DNA from: Solanum dulcamara
Taxonomy: Eukaryota; Streptophyta; Magnoliopsida; Solanales; Solanaceae
Assembly (NCBI RefSeq): GCF_947179165.1
Contig: NC_077245.1
Location: 46,711,286 to 46,775,285, forward strand
Reading direction: 5' to 3'
Length of the DNA stretch: 64,000 nucleotides
Made by a program: the position numbers and the translations under genes. A model generated the notes under the pieces. The model was not told where the DNA came from and made no database searches. It saw only the letters and a list, made by a program, of their open reading frames with translations. This document shows, piece after piece, positions 1 through 12,890 of this stretch (its first letter is position 1; each line of letters starts with the position of its first letter).

Positions 1-848
1 CTCATGAAGCAGAAAGGGGTATGGTGTATATGTATCTCCACTTTGGAAAATAGTGGGATCCGTCTAGTATAGGGAATAGAAATTGCAAAACAACTGAGGC
101 ATTGAGAAATTATCAAAGGAATAAGTGGTATCCATTGAAAAATAATATGATAACAAAACATGAAACACGTTTCATCAGAGTATAAGTGCCCCCAAATAGA
201 GAATCAAACACGATTATAAGCACTAGTGACGTACTGATTGGGATGAATGAAAGGTGGCTTCGGCTAAACTACTACATTAGTTATATGACTCGGGTACCAG
301 TACTTGGACTAGATTGGGTACTAGTTCTCGAGAATTCTAAGCATTCCATGGTTGTATTAAGGTTTCTTACAGGGGCAACCTAAAGTACAAATGATCTAAC
401 AGAAGGTGTAGACATGGTGCAGTATGTTAAATATGTTGGGAAAGAATCATATGCGCATGAATAGTTGAAAATAAACAGAGGATGGCATGGGTACACCCTA
501 AAAGGGGGAAGTGGACAAGAGAAATATAAGCGTGAGAGGAAATCAACTGACACTATCCTATGTTAACAGGACCGTGTAAAGGATAGTAAGGCCATATTTG
601 AGTAAGGATTAAGCTATGGTAACAGAGTTATGGGCCATTGATATATGACATACAAGTAGAAAGGAGAAAGAATAGAAAATCTCCTATGGTAGGAAAGGAG
701 AAGACCAAGGAGTACCTAAGGGTAGGACAGAATAGCGCTAGCACGAGCAAGTTCTAGTGTGAAGGTGATATATAAAGGAAGATGGACCAGGATACAAAAA
801 GACTGCGTCTACCTCATACCGGTGGTATAAAAGTAGTTGTGCAACCTA

Positions 849-851
<3 letters not shown>

Positions 852-914
<63 letters not shown>
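852..914. repeat. (AT)n microsatellite, about 31 units
   Basis: An uninterrupted alternation of A and T runs for about 63 bases inside the element's internal region. It is a simple sequence repeat and a likely length-polymorphic marker. Confidence 0.95.
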
Positions 915-917
<3 letters not shown>

Positions 918-1229
918 TAATACCAAGCAGAGAAGTACATGATAAAAAGGAGTTATGATATTTTGGAGATGTTACAAAAAAAAAGGGAAAGTTAAATCAA
1001 ATGACCAAAAAGGACATGGTCATGGTTGAACTAAAGATCTACCCTGATACAGGTTGTAAGATAAAAGAGGAGGGGGCAAGGCGAACCTAAAGACTAGCGA
1101 AATGACGCTAAGGTAAATCTTGGGCTAAGTTGAGTGCCTTCACACATTATTGCAGGGATGGCAACATAATGTAACGTGCAACAGGAAAATTGGATCCAAA
1201 TCTTAGCAAAGGACCATGGAAAGATCTGA

Positions 1230-1396
1230 ACTAACGATAAGTAGACTATCGCCATCCTGGATCGATGGAGTAGGAAGTTGTGAGTCCAGGACGTATTTTC
1301 CGTCAAAGTGTTGAGGCAAAATGAAAATCGTGAAGAAGTGACCTAGGAAGCTGGAAAGGAAATGAAACACAAGTATCTGTACCTATTCCCTACGTC
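1230..1396 (+). pseudogene. gypsy pol C-terminal tail, broken
   Basis: One frame reads through ...AILDR..., SVKVL and a Glu/Lys-rich tail ending in YLYLFP. This is the pattern at the end of gypsy polyproteins after the integrase C-terminal domain, and the same tail is recognisable at 6293-6465 in family B. A TAG interrupts it within the SVKVL-to-YLYLFP stretch. The call rests on pattern similarity between copies inside this window; the upstream part is too decayed to align by eye. Confidence 0.5.
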
Positions 1397-1727
1397 TACA
1401 GGTAATCCCAACTTCTAAACTCTTATATTGGTTACGTGATGAAAGTATGTGATACTACAATAAAAAGAAATTTCCCCTGTAATCTATATAAGATCTTAAG
1501 GAATGTTTTGGTTCACATTAGATGACAAATGTCCTAAAGGGGGGAAAGATTTTACACCTCGTACTTTTGTACCTTGGAACACGTTCTTAAGTCTCTTGAA
1601 AGGCTCTTAAGTTTCTTGCAAGGATCGTAAGCCTCTTAAGTTTCTTAAAGTTTCTTAAAGCTCGTAAGGGTTACCATGTGAGATGGATAATCTATACCGC
1701 TATCAAACAACTCTAAGAAAAGGAGAA

Positions 1728-4700
1728 TGTGATACCCCATAATAGAAAAGAGTTGAAGTAGGGCTATAAGATTTCAGAAGAAGTTCGAGGCCAAGTAATG
1801 AGTCGTAGGACTTGACTTACTTACATAAGCTACCAACTTGAAAACCTTATACACTCAATCTACTTGAGTGCATATCCAGCTTACGCGGCAAGGATTACAT
1901 AGGTTCGTAGAGCAAAATGAGATTACGAAACCAAGAGGAGAAGAAGAGAGTGATATGTGGCAGAATGGGAGAGTGACATGTGGCACCAGCTGGAAGTTCC
2001 ATGTGGTAGCATCTTCAGCAAGGGGTGGTCCCCACCTGCCATGTGGCAGCCCATGAGGGGTGGTGCGATGTGTTGGCCCAACAAGGGGTTGACACGTGTC
2101 ACCACTTGGGGCTTGACATATGTCACCCCATAAGGTGGTATATATATATACATATTTGATGACTTTTCAACTCATTCTTATCCCTTAAGTTCATCTTTAT
2201 CCAAAAAAAAAGAGACTACAAGAAAATTCTAGAGAAAAGAAAGGAGAGAAACTTGAAGCTAGAGGGAGAGAGAGCTCGAATTTGGAAGAAACAAAAGGTG
2301 AGTCTCTGATTTCGTTCTGTAAATTAAGTATCTAGTGTGCACCATGATGTAATTAAGGTGTTAGTAATGAAAATTTAGGATTTGTAGCAGCCCAAAACGT
2401 TATCAAATAGCCACAAAGTTTTAGGCGTGCTAAAGGGACTTTTGAGGCAAGTTTCGACGAGTATGATGAGTTCCGGGCAAGGTAAGGATTTACCTTTTAA
2501 ATTAGAGTTTATTATATCTTTATGAGGTATATTACATGTATTAAATAAGGTTGGAAGTGGAAAATTGCATAAGGATGCTATACGCTAGAAACAAACTAAA
2601 TTGAAGTCGTTGTAGTTAAATCGAAGTCGCGTAGTGTGTTGTCGTTGTGACGCTGTGGTTGAAGCTTGTTGGGTGGTGTGTTTCAAGTATGTAAATTGTT
2701 TTAAAAAGGGTGTGTGTTCTGCTGGTTTCAGCCACACGACCCTCAGTTTGATATGGTTAAAGATTTTGCGAAATAAAAATTAAAAACTCTATTTTGGTAT
2801 CGTATTTTGGAGCTAGTTATTTGGAGCTTGTATTGTGCAATTTTAAAGTGAATTACTTGTAAATATGCTTTTGGTTGTTTTTGTTGGTATGGTTTTTGAT
2901 ATTTTGGCCGAGTCAAAATATCGGGAACGTTGAAGTTACAGGGGAAATGCTGCCCGATTTTCGGTAGCCTCAGAACTAGTAACAAACTAGTCGAGGGTAA
3001 TGGATAGGAAATGACTCATATTAGTACTTGGTTGTAGAGTGGGATATTGGAAAGTGAAAGTCTATTAACCTTAGTATTACTTTCATGTTAAATAGTTTAA
3101 GAAGATATCGAGGAAAGCTGGGTTACAATTAATCCCTAAAGAGGTATGTGAAGCTACCTCCTTTCTTTTGGCATGTTTTTGGCATAAGTATGTAAAGATA
3201 CTCTTATTTCCTTTTGACATGTCTCGACATAAGTATATGATGACTCCATGAGGGGAAGTAGAGAGTATATTAAGCCTATCCTTTCTCTTCTTTTGGCATG
3301 TCCTAGATGTACGTAAAAGATGATACAATCTCAGAGGTGACTCCATTCCTAAGTGTTTCTTACTCATCCTCTAATGTTGGAACTCTTACAATAATTGAGA
3401 TATTGCTTCTCAAGTTTTTCTATACATTGGGAAGTAGTAAGTATGTAAAGCTAATCTTCCTTTCTTTTTGGCATGATTTTATGACACAAATAGATGAAGT
3501 GTATATGATTCCAAGGAAGTTCCTCGTTTTAAAGTCACTAGGATAGCAAACTTCTTGATTCCCAAAAGATATTTGATATGACCTGATACGGGAATATGAT
3601 TCCAAAAGTTCTATTTTGACCTAATCGATACTGGCAATCAAAGGGTACGACTCTTGTCTTGGTTTTTGAATAATAGCACATTTAGAGTATTTTATCGAGT
3701 TTCAAATATAATCTAAAATGCATATGGTTACGCACTGGAGGGCTGGGTACATATGTATATGTAATATATGTATCGGGCCGAACATTTCTTGGCATTACTA
3801 TATAATATATGGATCGGGCCGAACGTTCCTCGGCATTACTATATAATATATAGATCGGGCCGAACGTTCCTCGACATTACTATATGATATATGGATCGGG
3901 CCGAACGTTCCTTGACATTACTCTATAATATATGGATCGAGCTAAACGCTCCTCGGCATTACTATATAATATATGGATCAGGCCGAACGTTCCTCGGCAT
4001 TACTATATAATATATGGATCGGTCCGAACATTCCTCGGCATTACTATATGATATATGGATCGGACTGAACGTTCCTCGGCATTACTATATGGTATCTGGA
4101 TCGGGCCGTACGTTCCTCGGCATTATTATATGAGATAGCACTAATAGTATATAGATGCTTATGATAACATAGTGATGTAGTTGTTACACCAAGTCCCCGA
4201 ACGAGCCAGGTACAGTACATGATGATAGTATGTACGACTTTATGTTATCAGCTACAGGTACAATAAATGATTAGATGTCATACTTTCCACTGCATCCCTA
4301 TACCAACTGTAATTTCCTTATGATGTCTATGCTTATATACTCAGTACACATGTCGTACTGACCCCCCTTTCTCAGGGGGTTTTATTCATGCCCACAAGTA
4401 CAGATACATACTTTGGGGATATGCCAGCGTAGGAGTTCCACTCAGTAGCTTAGAAGCACTCTATTGTGCCAGAGCCTAGTTTTGGTACTAACCCTCGATG
4501 TATATATTTATTTATTCATGGGTATGGTGGGGGCCCTGTCCCTCCTTATGATACTGTTCTTACTCTTAGAGGTATATGGACATGTATGTGGGTTGTATAT
4601 GTATGTGTGTATGGTTGTTTCTCTATTTTGTGAAGGCCTCTTCAGCTCATATGTTATCGTGCTTGTCGATACATTATAACATAAATAGGGGACAGGTTCA

Positions 4701-4773
4701 CTTATAGTGGCAGGGGTATATATGAGTGTCCCGTTCGGGCACCCATCATGGCCTACGGGGTTGGGTTGTTGCG
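1728..4773 (+). mobile_element. Family A gypsy 3' LTR (A1), about 3.05 kb
   Basis: It starts TGTGATACCCC right after a polypurine tract. Its end at about 4773 is set by alignment with the reverse complements of the family A solo LTRs at 7119 and 47530; the terminal bases have decayed from the usual CA. Its length is close to those two copies (3.36 and 3.29 kb). A TATA-rich block at about 2142-2153 may be the transcription start region. The 41-bp tandem array lies in the second half. The block at 4330-4560, with a direct match to the reverse complement of 47820-48020, is a conserved landmark of the family. To its right lies minus-strand family B LTR sequence, so the element was inserted into that LTR. 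Confidence 0.75.
3765..4135 (+). repeat. Tandem array of a 41-bp unit, about nine copies, inside the LTR
   Basis: Each unit contains ATATGGATCGGGCCGAACG followed by TTCCTCGGCATTACTATATA. The GATCGGGCC core recurs at 3812, 3853, 3894 and 3935, exactly 41 bases apart, and continues to about 4135 with point changes. The unit contains the palindrome-rich stretch CGAACGTTCCTCGG. A shorter diverged version of the array is present in the other orientation at 48238-48475 in the family A solo LTR, so it is a family property. Confidence 0.92.
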
Positions 4774-5585
4774 CCATGGATCAATCCCCACATATCTTAA
4801 TTGAAATTACTCAAAATTGAAGAAGGAACCTTGGTGAAATCTTTAACCCTATCTTAATTCTATGGGAAGAAACCTTGAGAGAATTTAGTTCTTGCCTTAG
4901 AGAATTTGGGAGTGATTTAGAATGCAGGAAATTTTAAATAATTGGGTAGATTTAGGGTTGAACTTAGCCATAATTATTTCTAGGTTCAATGAACCAAACT
5001 TGAGAATTGACACAAATACCCCTCATTAAAACTTTGAATTTTGACCTATGAATCAACCTTGTGACTTGCCCTCAAGTTTACGATTCGTAGACTTGAGTCG
5101 TAATGCAGGTCCCTGAGTAAACCTAAAAATCAAGCCTCAGGAGTTTCATTACGATTCGAGTTTATGAGTCATCAAACTGGCTCGTCCTGCAGGTCTTGCA
5201 ATAAACCTAAAAATAGGTATTTGAAGTTTTGCAAATGAGTAGTGTATACAACTCATCTAAATGACGATGAGTCATAAACATGACTCATCTTATAGGTCCG
5301 GAAACCTACAAAATTGTGGAGTCTCTAATCTTCTGAAATGACTCAGTTTTACAAATTGTAGACACTCCTATGACTCATCTTATTAATTCGTGGGGTGTCA
5401 CCTGAGGTTTTCGTAGGGTGTCACCTGAGGTTTTTCCTAAATAGACCCTTGGGAATCAATCTACGACTCACTCTTATGAGTCATAGAAAGCTCTATGAGT
5501 CGTATAGTGACCCATATATATGAGGTCAGTCCCAAAATTAAAATTTTCTCCTTGGTTCCAAATTTCTGATGTCCGGGGTGTTACA
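4774..5585 (-). mobile_element. Family B gypsy LTR, 5' part, minus strand
   Basis: The reverse complement begins TGTAACACCCCGG at 5585. It contains many copies of words such as CTACGACTCGTAG that mark family B. The stretch beginning CCATGGATCAATCCCC at 4774 matches the reverse complement of 10730-10745 in the plus-strand family B LTR. The rest of this LTR would lie beyond the A1 element, outside the window to the left. Confidence 0.75.
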
Positions 5586-5604
5586 GTTGAGCATGAAAAA
5601 CCGG

Positions 5605-6465
5605 GAGGTTTAATTCACTTTGTACTTTTTGAATTCATTTCAAAAGGGTTTTGGTACAAAAGTCAAGATGAGTACCACTTTCAACCCACAAACTGATGGA
5701 CAATCCTAAAGAATGACACAAACTTTAGAGGGTATGTTGAGGGCGTATGTCATTGATTTCAAAGGAAATTAGAATGAGCATCCGTCATTGATTGATTTTA
5801 CCAATAACAATATTTATCACTATAGCATCCAAATGGCTCCTTTTGAAGCATTGTATGGGAGAAGGTGTAGGTCCCCAGTGGGATGGTCTAAAATGGGTGA
5901 GATGAAATTAATTGGTCTTGATTTGGTAATGGATACTATGGAGAAGGTTATACTCATAAGAGAGAGGTTGAAGAATGCTCAAAGTCCTCAAAGGTCCTAT
6001 TTGGATGTTAGAAAAAGAGACCTTGAATTTGAGATAGATGATTGGGTCTATTTGAAGATTTCGCCCATGAAAGGTGTTATGCATTTTGGTAAGAAAGGGA
6101 AATTGAGTCCTAGATATGTTGGACTTTATAAGATATTGAGACGTATTGGCAAAGTGTCGTACGAGTTAGATTTACCATTTGAGTTAGATATGGTTCATCT
6201 GGTGTTTCATGTGTCAATATTGAGAAAGTTTGTGGGTGATCCAAACTCTATTGTGCCATTGGAAGATGTGAGAATTAAAGAGAATTTGACTTATGAGCAA
6301 GTTCTAGTGGAAATTCTAGACCAAAAAGTGAAGGGGTTAAGGAACAAAGAAGTTAATTCCGTCAAAGTATTGTGGGGAAATCAACAAGTAGAGAGTGTTA
6401 CATAGGAAGAGGAGGCGGATATAAGGAAACAATACCTGTATCTCTTTCCCCGTACTCAAGCCTAA
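5605..6465 (+). pseudogene. gypsy pol fragment: integrase C-terminal half and chromodomain-like tail (family B)
   Basis: Integrase of Ty3/gypsy elements inserts the cDNA into the genome; many plant gypsy clades carry a C-terminal chromodomain. Here the frame enters within the integrase core (NPQTDGQ near 5685) and continues through an IQMAPFEALYGRRC block, a SPMKGVMHFGKKGKLSPRYVG block (6061-6120), a VFHVSILRK block and the pol tail. Stops interrupt it at 5707 (TAA after GQS), at 5769 (TAG) and at 6403 (TAG), before a natural end at 6465. The open part 5788-6405 is 205 codons. Reverse transcriptase and the start of integrase are missing, so it cannot function. It is followed by the 3' untranslated region and the LTR at 6712. 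Confidence 0.85.
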
Positions 6466-7118
6466 GGTATCAAGTTGTTCTTACTCAAAATGATTGAACT
6501 CCTACATATTCAGTTCTTCCGATGTCATTCATATTCATGCATTCTCATGAAGATTAATTTTAAAGTCATATTTTATGTTATGTTTGAAAATCTCATGTTC
6601 TATGCATTTTAAGGTGTCATTGTATTCATAATAGGTTGCTAGTCCTCTTTCTGTATCCTTTCTATCCTAGTTGAATCTCATTCGAGGACAAATGTTTCCA
6701 AGAAGGAGATATTCTAAAACCCAGAAGTCTGAAAGTTGGAATGATAGGAAGACTATCAAAAAGTGGAACTAACCTCAAGTCTACGACACAACCTACGAGT
6801 CGTAGGTACTCTTACGAGTCATAGAAGTGAATCATAGGGAGCATGCTAAATAAAAAAAGATTGAAGGAAAGGGAGGGTCTATGAGTCAAGTTGACAATTC
6901 ATAGACACCACAATGAATCGTAAAAGAGGCTTCATAGTGAAACTTCAGAGACTAAAATTTTGTAGGTTTTCAGACCTGCAGGAAGATAAGGGTCTACGAC
7001 TCTTAAACATTTTGATGAGTCATAACGACAACTCGTAGAGAAAGATCAGAGGCTCTAAAATCTGGGTCTTCTCAGACTAGCAAGATGACTCAAGATGACG
7101 AGTTGTAGGACTTATTAC

Positions 7119-10100
7119 TGTCACGACCCAACTCCATAGGCCGCGACTGGGGTCCGACATGGTCCCCCCGTATACATATCTATCAGCTGTGGTTACGTCG
7201 AATTATAAACATGCAATGCATATAAATCAAGTATAGTCAAACCGAACTACAAACAACACAATGCTATGCATCAGATCCTATTGGGCAATAACATTTTCAT
7301 AAACATATAGCATCTTTCATTTATATCGCCTCATGAAAGGGCACGCAAGACGACAAAAATGCCATAACATGATAACAAATATCATACATCATGTAGACCC
7401 AGCTGAATCAAACTAACATACACAACCCACATATGCATATCTACAGACCTCTAAAAATATTAATGACAACATATGGCGGGACAGGGCCCCCGCCGTACCC
7501 CTAAATAGACAAAATAATTTTATACATCAGTGGTCAGTACCAAAAACTAGGCTCTGATACAATGGAGCCTCTTCTAGCTGAGATGAATGGAATCTTAAGC
7601 TGACGGACTCCCAAAACCTGTATATGTACATGCGGGCATGAAACGTAGCCCCTCCTCCCCTGAAAAAAAGGGGGTCAGTACGACATATGTACCGATTATG
7701 TAAAACATAACATAGCATAACTAGGACAGAGAAGTAGGGGATAAATATAATGTAAAAGAAACCTCGATACTTGTACTCTGTAAATCATAAAAACATGCAT
7801 GCTCAAATTATACCATATAGCCGGCCCTATCAGGGATCCGGTGAATACATCTGTAAAACCATCATAGACCCAGTGCCATCACCACCTTATTACAACACAT
7901 CATCATATATATACATACGTAACCCGACCCTCTAGTCAGGGGCGGTGGACAATGCAGTGGAATTGAGCACGAATTTGATAACCAGCCCGAGACTCAGAGA
8001 AGAAGTGTTACAGTATACATGAGTAGAGTAGTGAGTAACCATATGCAATTTAAATCATTATCAGAGACTCGACAGAATAAGAAAGTTAAGCTTTTGCCTG
8101 AGGACCCGAGTAGTAGTGTAGTCATCTCGAGTGTCCTCCAAATGCCATTATGGGCTGTCTCAATTGTAATCTCGGGGACCCTAGATATGTATTAACATAG
8201 GGCCAAATCATTTATGGAATTAGAAACACTTAGCATCATATAGTCTTTAAGGCTTAGAGCCCGTACATTTATTATCTCCTTAATACATAGAAGTTTCCAG
8301 GGAACTAGTGCAACTATTACAAGAGTTCGATATTCAAAAGTAAATAGGAGATGCTGAGAATGGATTTACGTCGGAGTTCATATCATATTTCACTTAGAAC
8401 TAAGATATGCCAAAAGAAAAAAAGAGAAGAAGCTCTATATAGTCTGTACTTCCCTTCATGTGGTCATCCTGTACATATTTCATATCCGGCCCATCTTGGA
8501 GCTCGGTGAACAATTATGGCATCATAAAATCACTTTCATACCAAGTACCTAGCAAAATAAAGAGAGATAGCCTTCTAGACACTACTTTTTGACACGTAGA
8601 AGCCTTAACAGGCAATACTCAATTCTTATAGAAGTTCTAATACTAAGCAGTGGATAGGGGTTATAAGGCATACTTGGAGTTCTGGAAATGGAATTACCCC
8701 CACGTTTCACATACAATTTACTTAGCTAAGACACGCCAAAAGGAAAGAAAGATAGCTTTACATACTTATGCCAAAAATATGCCAAGAGAAAGCTTCACAT
8801 ACCTCTTATGAGTTACTCTTTATCCCGTCTGCCTCGTCGTTCTTTGAACCTATTCAACACGGAAGTAATATGAATATCAACCACTCTTTACTTTCCATCA
8901 TCTTAAGTTGTACCTTAGTATTCATGGAATCTATTTCCTTGTTCGTCTCCTCGACTAGTTCTTTAATTAGTTAAGATGTTAACAAAAATTAGGCAGCATC
9001 TCTCCTATAATGTGCCCTATCCGAATTTCCAATTACTCCCCTAATACCTAAAGCCAACAAAAAACAATAACTTGAAGCATATGTTTAAGCAATTCACACC
9101 AACAATAAACAACATAAACTCCAAACGACTCGCTCAAAACTACAATACCAAAATAGGGTTTCTAGACTTTATTTCGCAACGCCTTTAATTATACGAAAGA
9201 AGGGGTTGGGTGGATGAAACTAGAAGAACCCACACCTCTTTTAGAATAATTTTAGTCCCTTCAACACACCCCCACACACCTTCAGCATCACACCACAAGA
9301 ACAACACTTTACTTCGACGACAATTCAACTATAAAGACTCCAATTTCGATTTTCTTCAACGTCAAGCATTTCTATGATATTTTCACATTACCAGCCACCT
9401 ATAGGGAGTTTAAAACACTCCATAAAAACACCATAAAGTCCAAATTAAAAGGAGAAACCTTACCTTACCCGAAATTCGCCAAAACTACATCTCGGAAACT
9501 TCTTGATGTGCTGAAATGGGGCAAACTATTTGTGTCACCTTTCCGCTGCCCCAAATTTGAATTTTATGTTATCAAACATCATTGTATCACCGTGTTATAA
9601 CTTAAATAATTAATTCGCAGAATGAAATCAGGCCTTACCTTTTTTTCTAGCTCAAACCTGTAGGTCCTCTACTTGCCCTCCAACGTTTTTCTCTTCTTAT
9701 TTCTAAGTGTAGGCTAAATAAATAGATCCTTAGACATCGTAATATACATATATACATCTTCATGTGGCTAGGAACCCCTTAGATAATTAATTCACAGAGA
9801 AAAATTGGAGACTTACCTTCCTCTAGTTGTTGTCGTGGCTCCTCTCTTCTCCCTCTTAACTTTTCTCTCAATTTTTAAGTGTAGCATAGGATGAAAAATG
9901 AATTTCCTAGTCATCCACATATATATATATATATATATATATATGCCTTTTTGGATAGCAGTCCCTGAGGGTGACATGTGTCACACCCTTATGCAGCCAT
10001 GTCATTTTATACAATCAATCACATGCTTCCACGTGTCTTTGGTGGGGCCCACCCCCAAGTAGGTGGGTCGCCTACTTGACCCCAAGCCGGTGGGTCACCT

Positions 10101-10481
10101 GCTTGATTGAGATGATGCCACGTGTCGCCTTCCTAGGCTGCCATATGTCCTTCTGTTCTCTTCCTCGTGGGTTTGTAATCCCGTCTTATTTTAAGAGCCT
10201 ATGTAATCCGTGCTACGCAAGCTTGGTATGTTCTTAAGTAGCTCAAGTGTATAATACTTCTAAATTGGTAGCTTATGTAGGTAAATCGAGTCCTACGGCT
10301 CATTACTTGGCGTCCAACTTCTTCCGGATTCTTATAACCCTATTTCCAACCTTCCATCTCACGGGTTATCGCATTCTTCTTTCCTTAGAGTTGTTCGATG
10401 TGTGAGGACAGTAGGGGTCTCATGGCCACTTTCAAGAAGGTTAGTAACACATTCCAAGGTCCAAAAGTGTGGGGTGTAACA
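7119..10481 (-). mobile_element. Family A solo LTR (A2), about 3.36 kb, minus strand
   Basis: The plus strand begins TGTCACGACCCAACTCC and ends GGGTGTAACA, so both ends have TG/CA form. It is flanked by ATTAC at 7114-7118 and ATTAT at 10482-10486, a 5-bp target duplication with one change. The sequence on the two sides joins into one family B LTR. No gag or pol lies inside, so it is a solo LTR left by recombination between the two LTRs of a full element. An (AT)n tract at about 9919-9944 lies at the expected TATA position for minus-strand transcription. Confidence 0.88.
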
Positions 10482-11909
10482 ATTATGACTCGTAAGAGTC
10501 AATTTGTAGGTCCAAAATCCAGGTTTAATGAATGGTAATATTGTCCTTTCCCAAATTTGGTTTAATAAATATAGACATATTTTGGGCCAATTTCAAGCCT
10601 ATAACTACCCATCCCTTTACCTATGGCAAGACTAAGCAATTCTCTCAAGGTTCTCCTACAATTCCAAGATAGGGTTTCAAGAATAATAAGGTTTTTCAAA
10701 TTCTGAGTTAATTCACCAAGGTATATGGGGATTGATCCATGGGTTCCTTTCACCCATAGAGTCCCAAAGTTTTTCTCAAAGATCTCTTTAAATTTCATTG
10801 GTTTTATAACCCTAGTTTGATGAATTGCATTGGGTTATTTCAATTATATTTTTTATTGTTATCTATGATCATTATAAGCATGGTTCTACATCAATTGCAC
10901 GATTTCAAGTTTAATTATGAATTCCCATGCATGAATCCATTTTCAATGATGATTTACATGAAATTATGGTTATGAAGTTCAACAATTTTCAAGAAAGCTT
11001 TTATAAAAGAATTGAGATTTATGATTAAATGAGGAAAGTTATAATGATGATCAATGATGATCCTAGAAAGTTACTATTGTTTGATAAGGACAATTCTCAC
11101 ACAAATTATAGTTAAGATGATGATAAGAGAAATTCTAACCAAAGTTTATGGATTCTTATGAATCATTAAAGTTAATGACGATATTTCTATATTTTTAATT
11201 AATTTCATTGGGATATATACTAAGAACAGAGAGGACATTTAGGTTGGGTTCGGTCCGGTAACGTACTTAGTAACCCAAGGGAATCTTAGTAGCAACCTAA
11301 AGTACCAAACTACATTGCCACAGTAGGTTGCCTTATGGCTTATCTAGTTGATCCACATATAGCTCATGAAGTTAAGATATTCTCATGGAGTCTACCTTTA
11401 CAAGTAGCCTCTCTATTCTCGATGTGGGAGTTACATCGGATTCCATTCAATAGCTTGCATGGTATTAGATATCAGTTAAAGGTCTTATCCCACACTAGTT
11501 GTATGCAAAGAATTAAATTTTACTATGAAGTTTTATGATGCATTAACCATAAATTTTCATGTGCTTTTAAGCCTTATTGATGTTCATTTATGATTAGTCA
11601 TGCATCTTATGTCATATTGATCATGTTCTATTACTTGTTCATGCATATCTCACATACTTAGTACCTTCTATGTACTAACACATATTTTTCCTACATTGTC
11701 TCATAATGTAAGAATGGACGATACTCACACTCCTTACATTCGTAGCTAGAGTTGACTCAGAATTCTTGAGTTATTATTGGTGAGCCTCATTCATCGAGGA
11801 TGGGACTTTTCTTCATATGTTACTTAACTTCTTTTATGATTTGGATGAGCTAGGATCTTGTCCTAAGCCCCCATCAAGTTTATTTTAGAGGCATGTCTAG
11901 ACATTGAAA

Positions 11910-12717
11910 CAGCGGGGAGATTGATGATGATATCACACATCGTATTGCGGTAGGGTGGATGAAATGGAGGCTCGCTTTCGGTGTGCTATGTGACAAGAAG
12001 GTGCCACTATAACTTAAGGGCACGTTCTACAAAGTGGTGGTTAGACCGTCTATATAATATGGGGCGGAGTGTTGGCCAATTAAGGTCTCTCATGTTCAAA
12101 AGATGAAAGTAGTCAAGATGAGAATATTGAGATGGATGTGTGGGCATACCAGGAGCGACAAGATTAGAAATGAGGCTATTCGGTACAAGGTAGGAGTGGC
12201 CTTGGTGGAAGACAAGATGCGGGAAATGCGACTGAGATAGTTTGGGTATGTGAAGAGGAGAGACACAGATGCCTCAGTGTAGAGGTATGAGAGGTTGGCC
12301 ATGGATGGTTTCAGAAAAGGTAGGGGTAGGCTGAAAAAATATTGGGGAGAGGTGATTAGATAGGACATGGCACAGTTACAGCTTACCGAGGACATGACCT
12401 TAGATAGGAGGGTGTGGAGGACACATATTAGGGTAGAAGGCTAGTACATAGTCTCGGTATTCTTTCGTATTAGTAGGTACATTAGCGCACTATAATTTTT
12501 TGTGCTCTGACTTCTGTTATTATCTTTCTATTACTTTCTGTACATTTATAACTCTATTTTATCTGTGTCGCTTTCGTTATTTACGTTATTCATTATTTTC
12601 TTTCCCATATCGCCTTGAACTTCTTAGCTTTATCTGACCTTTTTTATTCTTCTTTTGAGCTGATGGTCTCTCAGAAACAGTCGTCCTACCTTGGTAGGAG
12701 TAAGGTCTGCTTTATCC

Positions 12718-12748
<31 letters not shown>

Positions 12749-12890
12749 TGGGAACAGACCCTACACGAGGCTCCCACCTCTCGTGCACAGTCAGGGGTTG
12801 AGCATCACCCCCAAGCCTTAACATAAATAAACAAAATAAAATGCTTTATCCTCCTTTGACCCCACATTGTGGGATTTCATTGGGTTGTTG
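11910..12890 (+). mobile_element. 5'-truncated RTE-type LINE, 3' end only
   Basis: A frame with several stops encodes the C-terminal end of a LINE reverse transcriptase: KVVVRPSI near 12030, YGAECWPIK near 12056, MRILRWMCGHTR near 12120 and VGVALVEDKMREMRLR near 12190. This is the conserved end of plant RTE-clade ORFs. The 3' end holds GGTAGGAGTAAGGTCTGC, CCCACATTGTGGGATTTCATTGGG and a short TTGTTG tail, also typical of RTE. It is flanked by the 16-bp duplication TGTCTAGACATTGAAA at 11894-11909 and 12891-12906. The endonuclease and most of the reverse transcriptase are absent, as in most LINE copies. Confidence 0.9.
12721..12841 (-). mobile_element. Short poly(A)-tailed retro-insertion (SINE-like) nested in the RTE LINE
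   Basis: A run of about 27 T at 12721-12747 is followed by about 90 bases of unrelated sequence ending AATAAACAAAATAAAA. The block is bounded by the 13-bp direct repeat TGCTTTATCCTCC at 12708-12720 and 12842-12854. Removing the block and one repeat restores the usual RTE 3' end. On the minus strand it is a body plus poly(A) tail with a target duplication, which is the form of a LINE-mobilised RNA copy. The body might be a truncated SINE; I cannot name the family. Confidence 0.8.

Larger units (their letters stand above)
1..1727 (+). mobile_element. 3' internal end of a Ty3/gypsy element (family A1), cut by the window edge
   Basis: This is the stretch just before the LTR that starts at 1728. 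It is purine-rich and has no long open frame. Near 1230-1396 the translation resembles the extreme C-terminal part of gypsy pol downstream of integrase. The purine tract at 1715-1727 (AAGAAAAGGAGAA) directly abuts TGTGATACCCC and has the form of a polypurine tract priming plus-strand synthesis. Upstream of about 1230 I cannot place the sequence, which is probably degenerate pol or 3' untranslated sequence. The orientation follows from the order pol end, polypurine tract, LTR. Confidence 0.6.

Noticed and set aside
852..914. (AT)n tract considered as an origin or matrix attachment site
   Set aside because: A simple microsatellite explains it; nothing nearby supports a special role.
3765..4135. 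Regular repeats considered as a CRISPR-like array
   Set aside because: Units are contiguous 41-bp tandem copies with no unique spacers, the DNA is eukaryotic, and they lie inside an LTR.
12096..12395. 99-codon minus-strand open frame
   Set aside because: It lies opposite the RTE LINE reverse-transcriptase remnant, which has clear protein similarity on the plus strand.
12630..12824. Minus-strand open frame with a Lys-rich run
   Set aside because: The lysines come from the poly(A) tail of the nested retro-insertion; the frame crosses an insertion junction and is not a gene.
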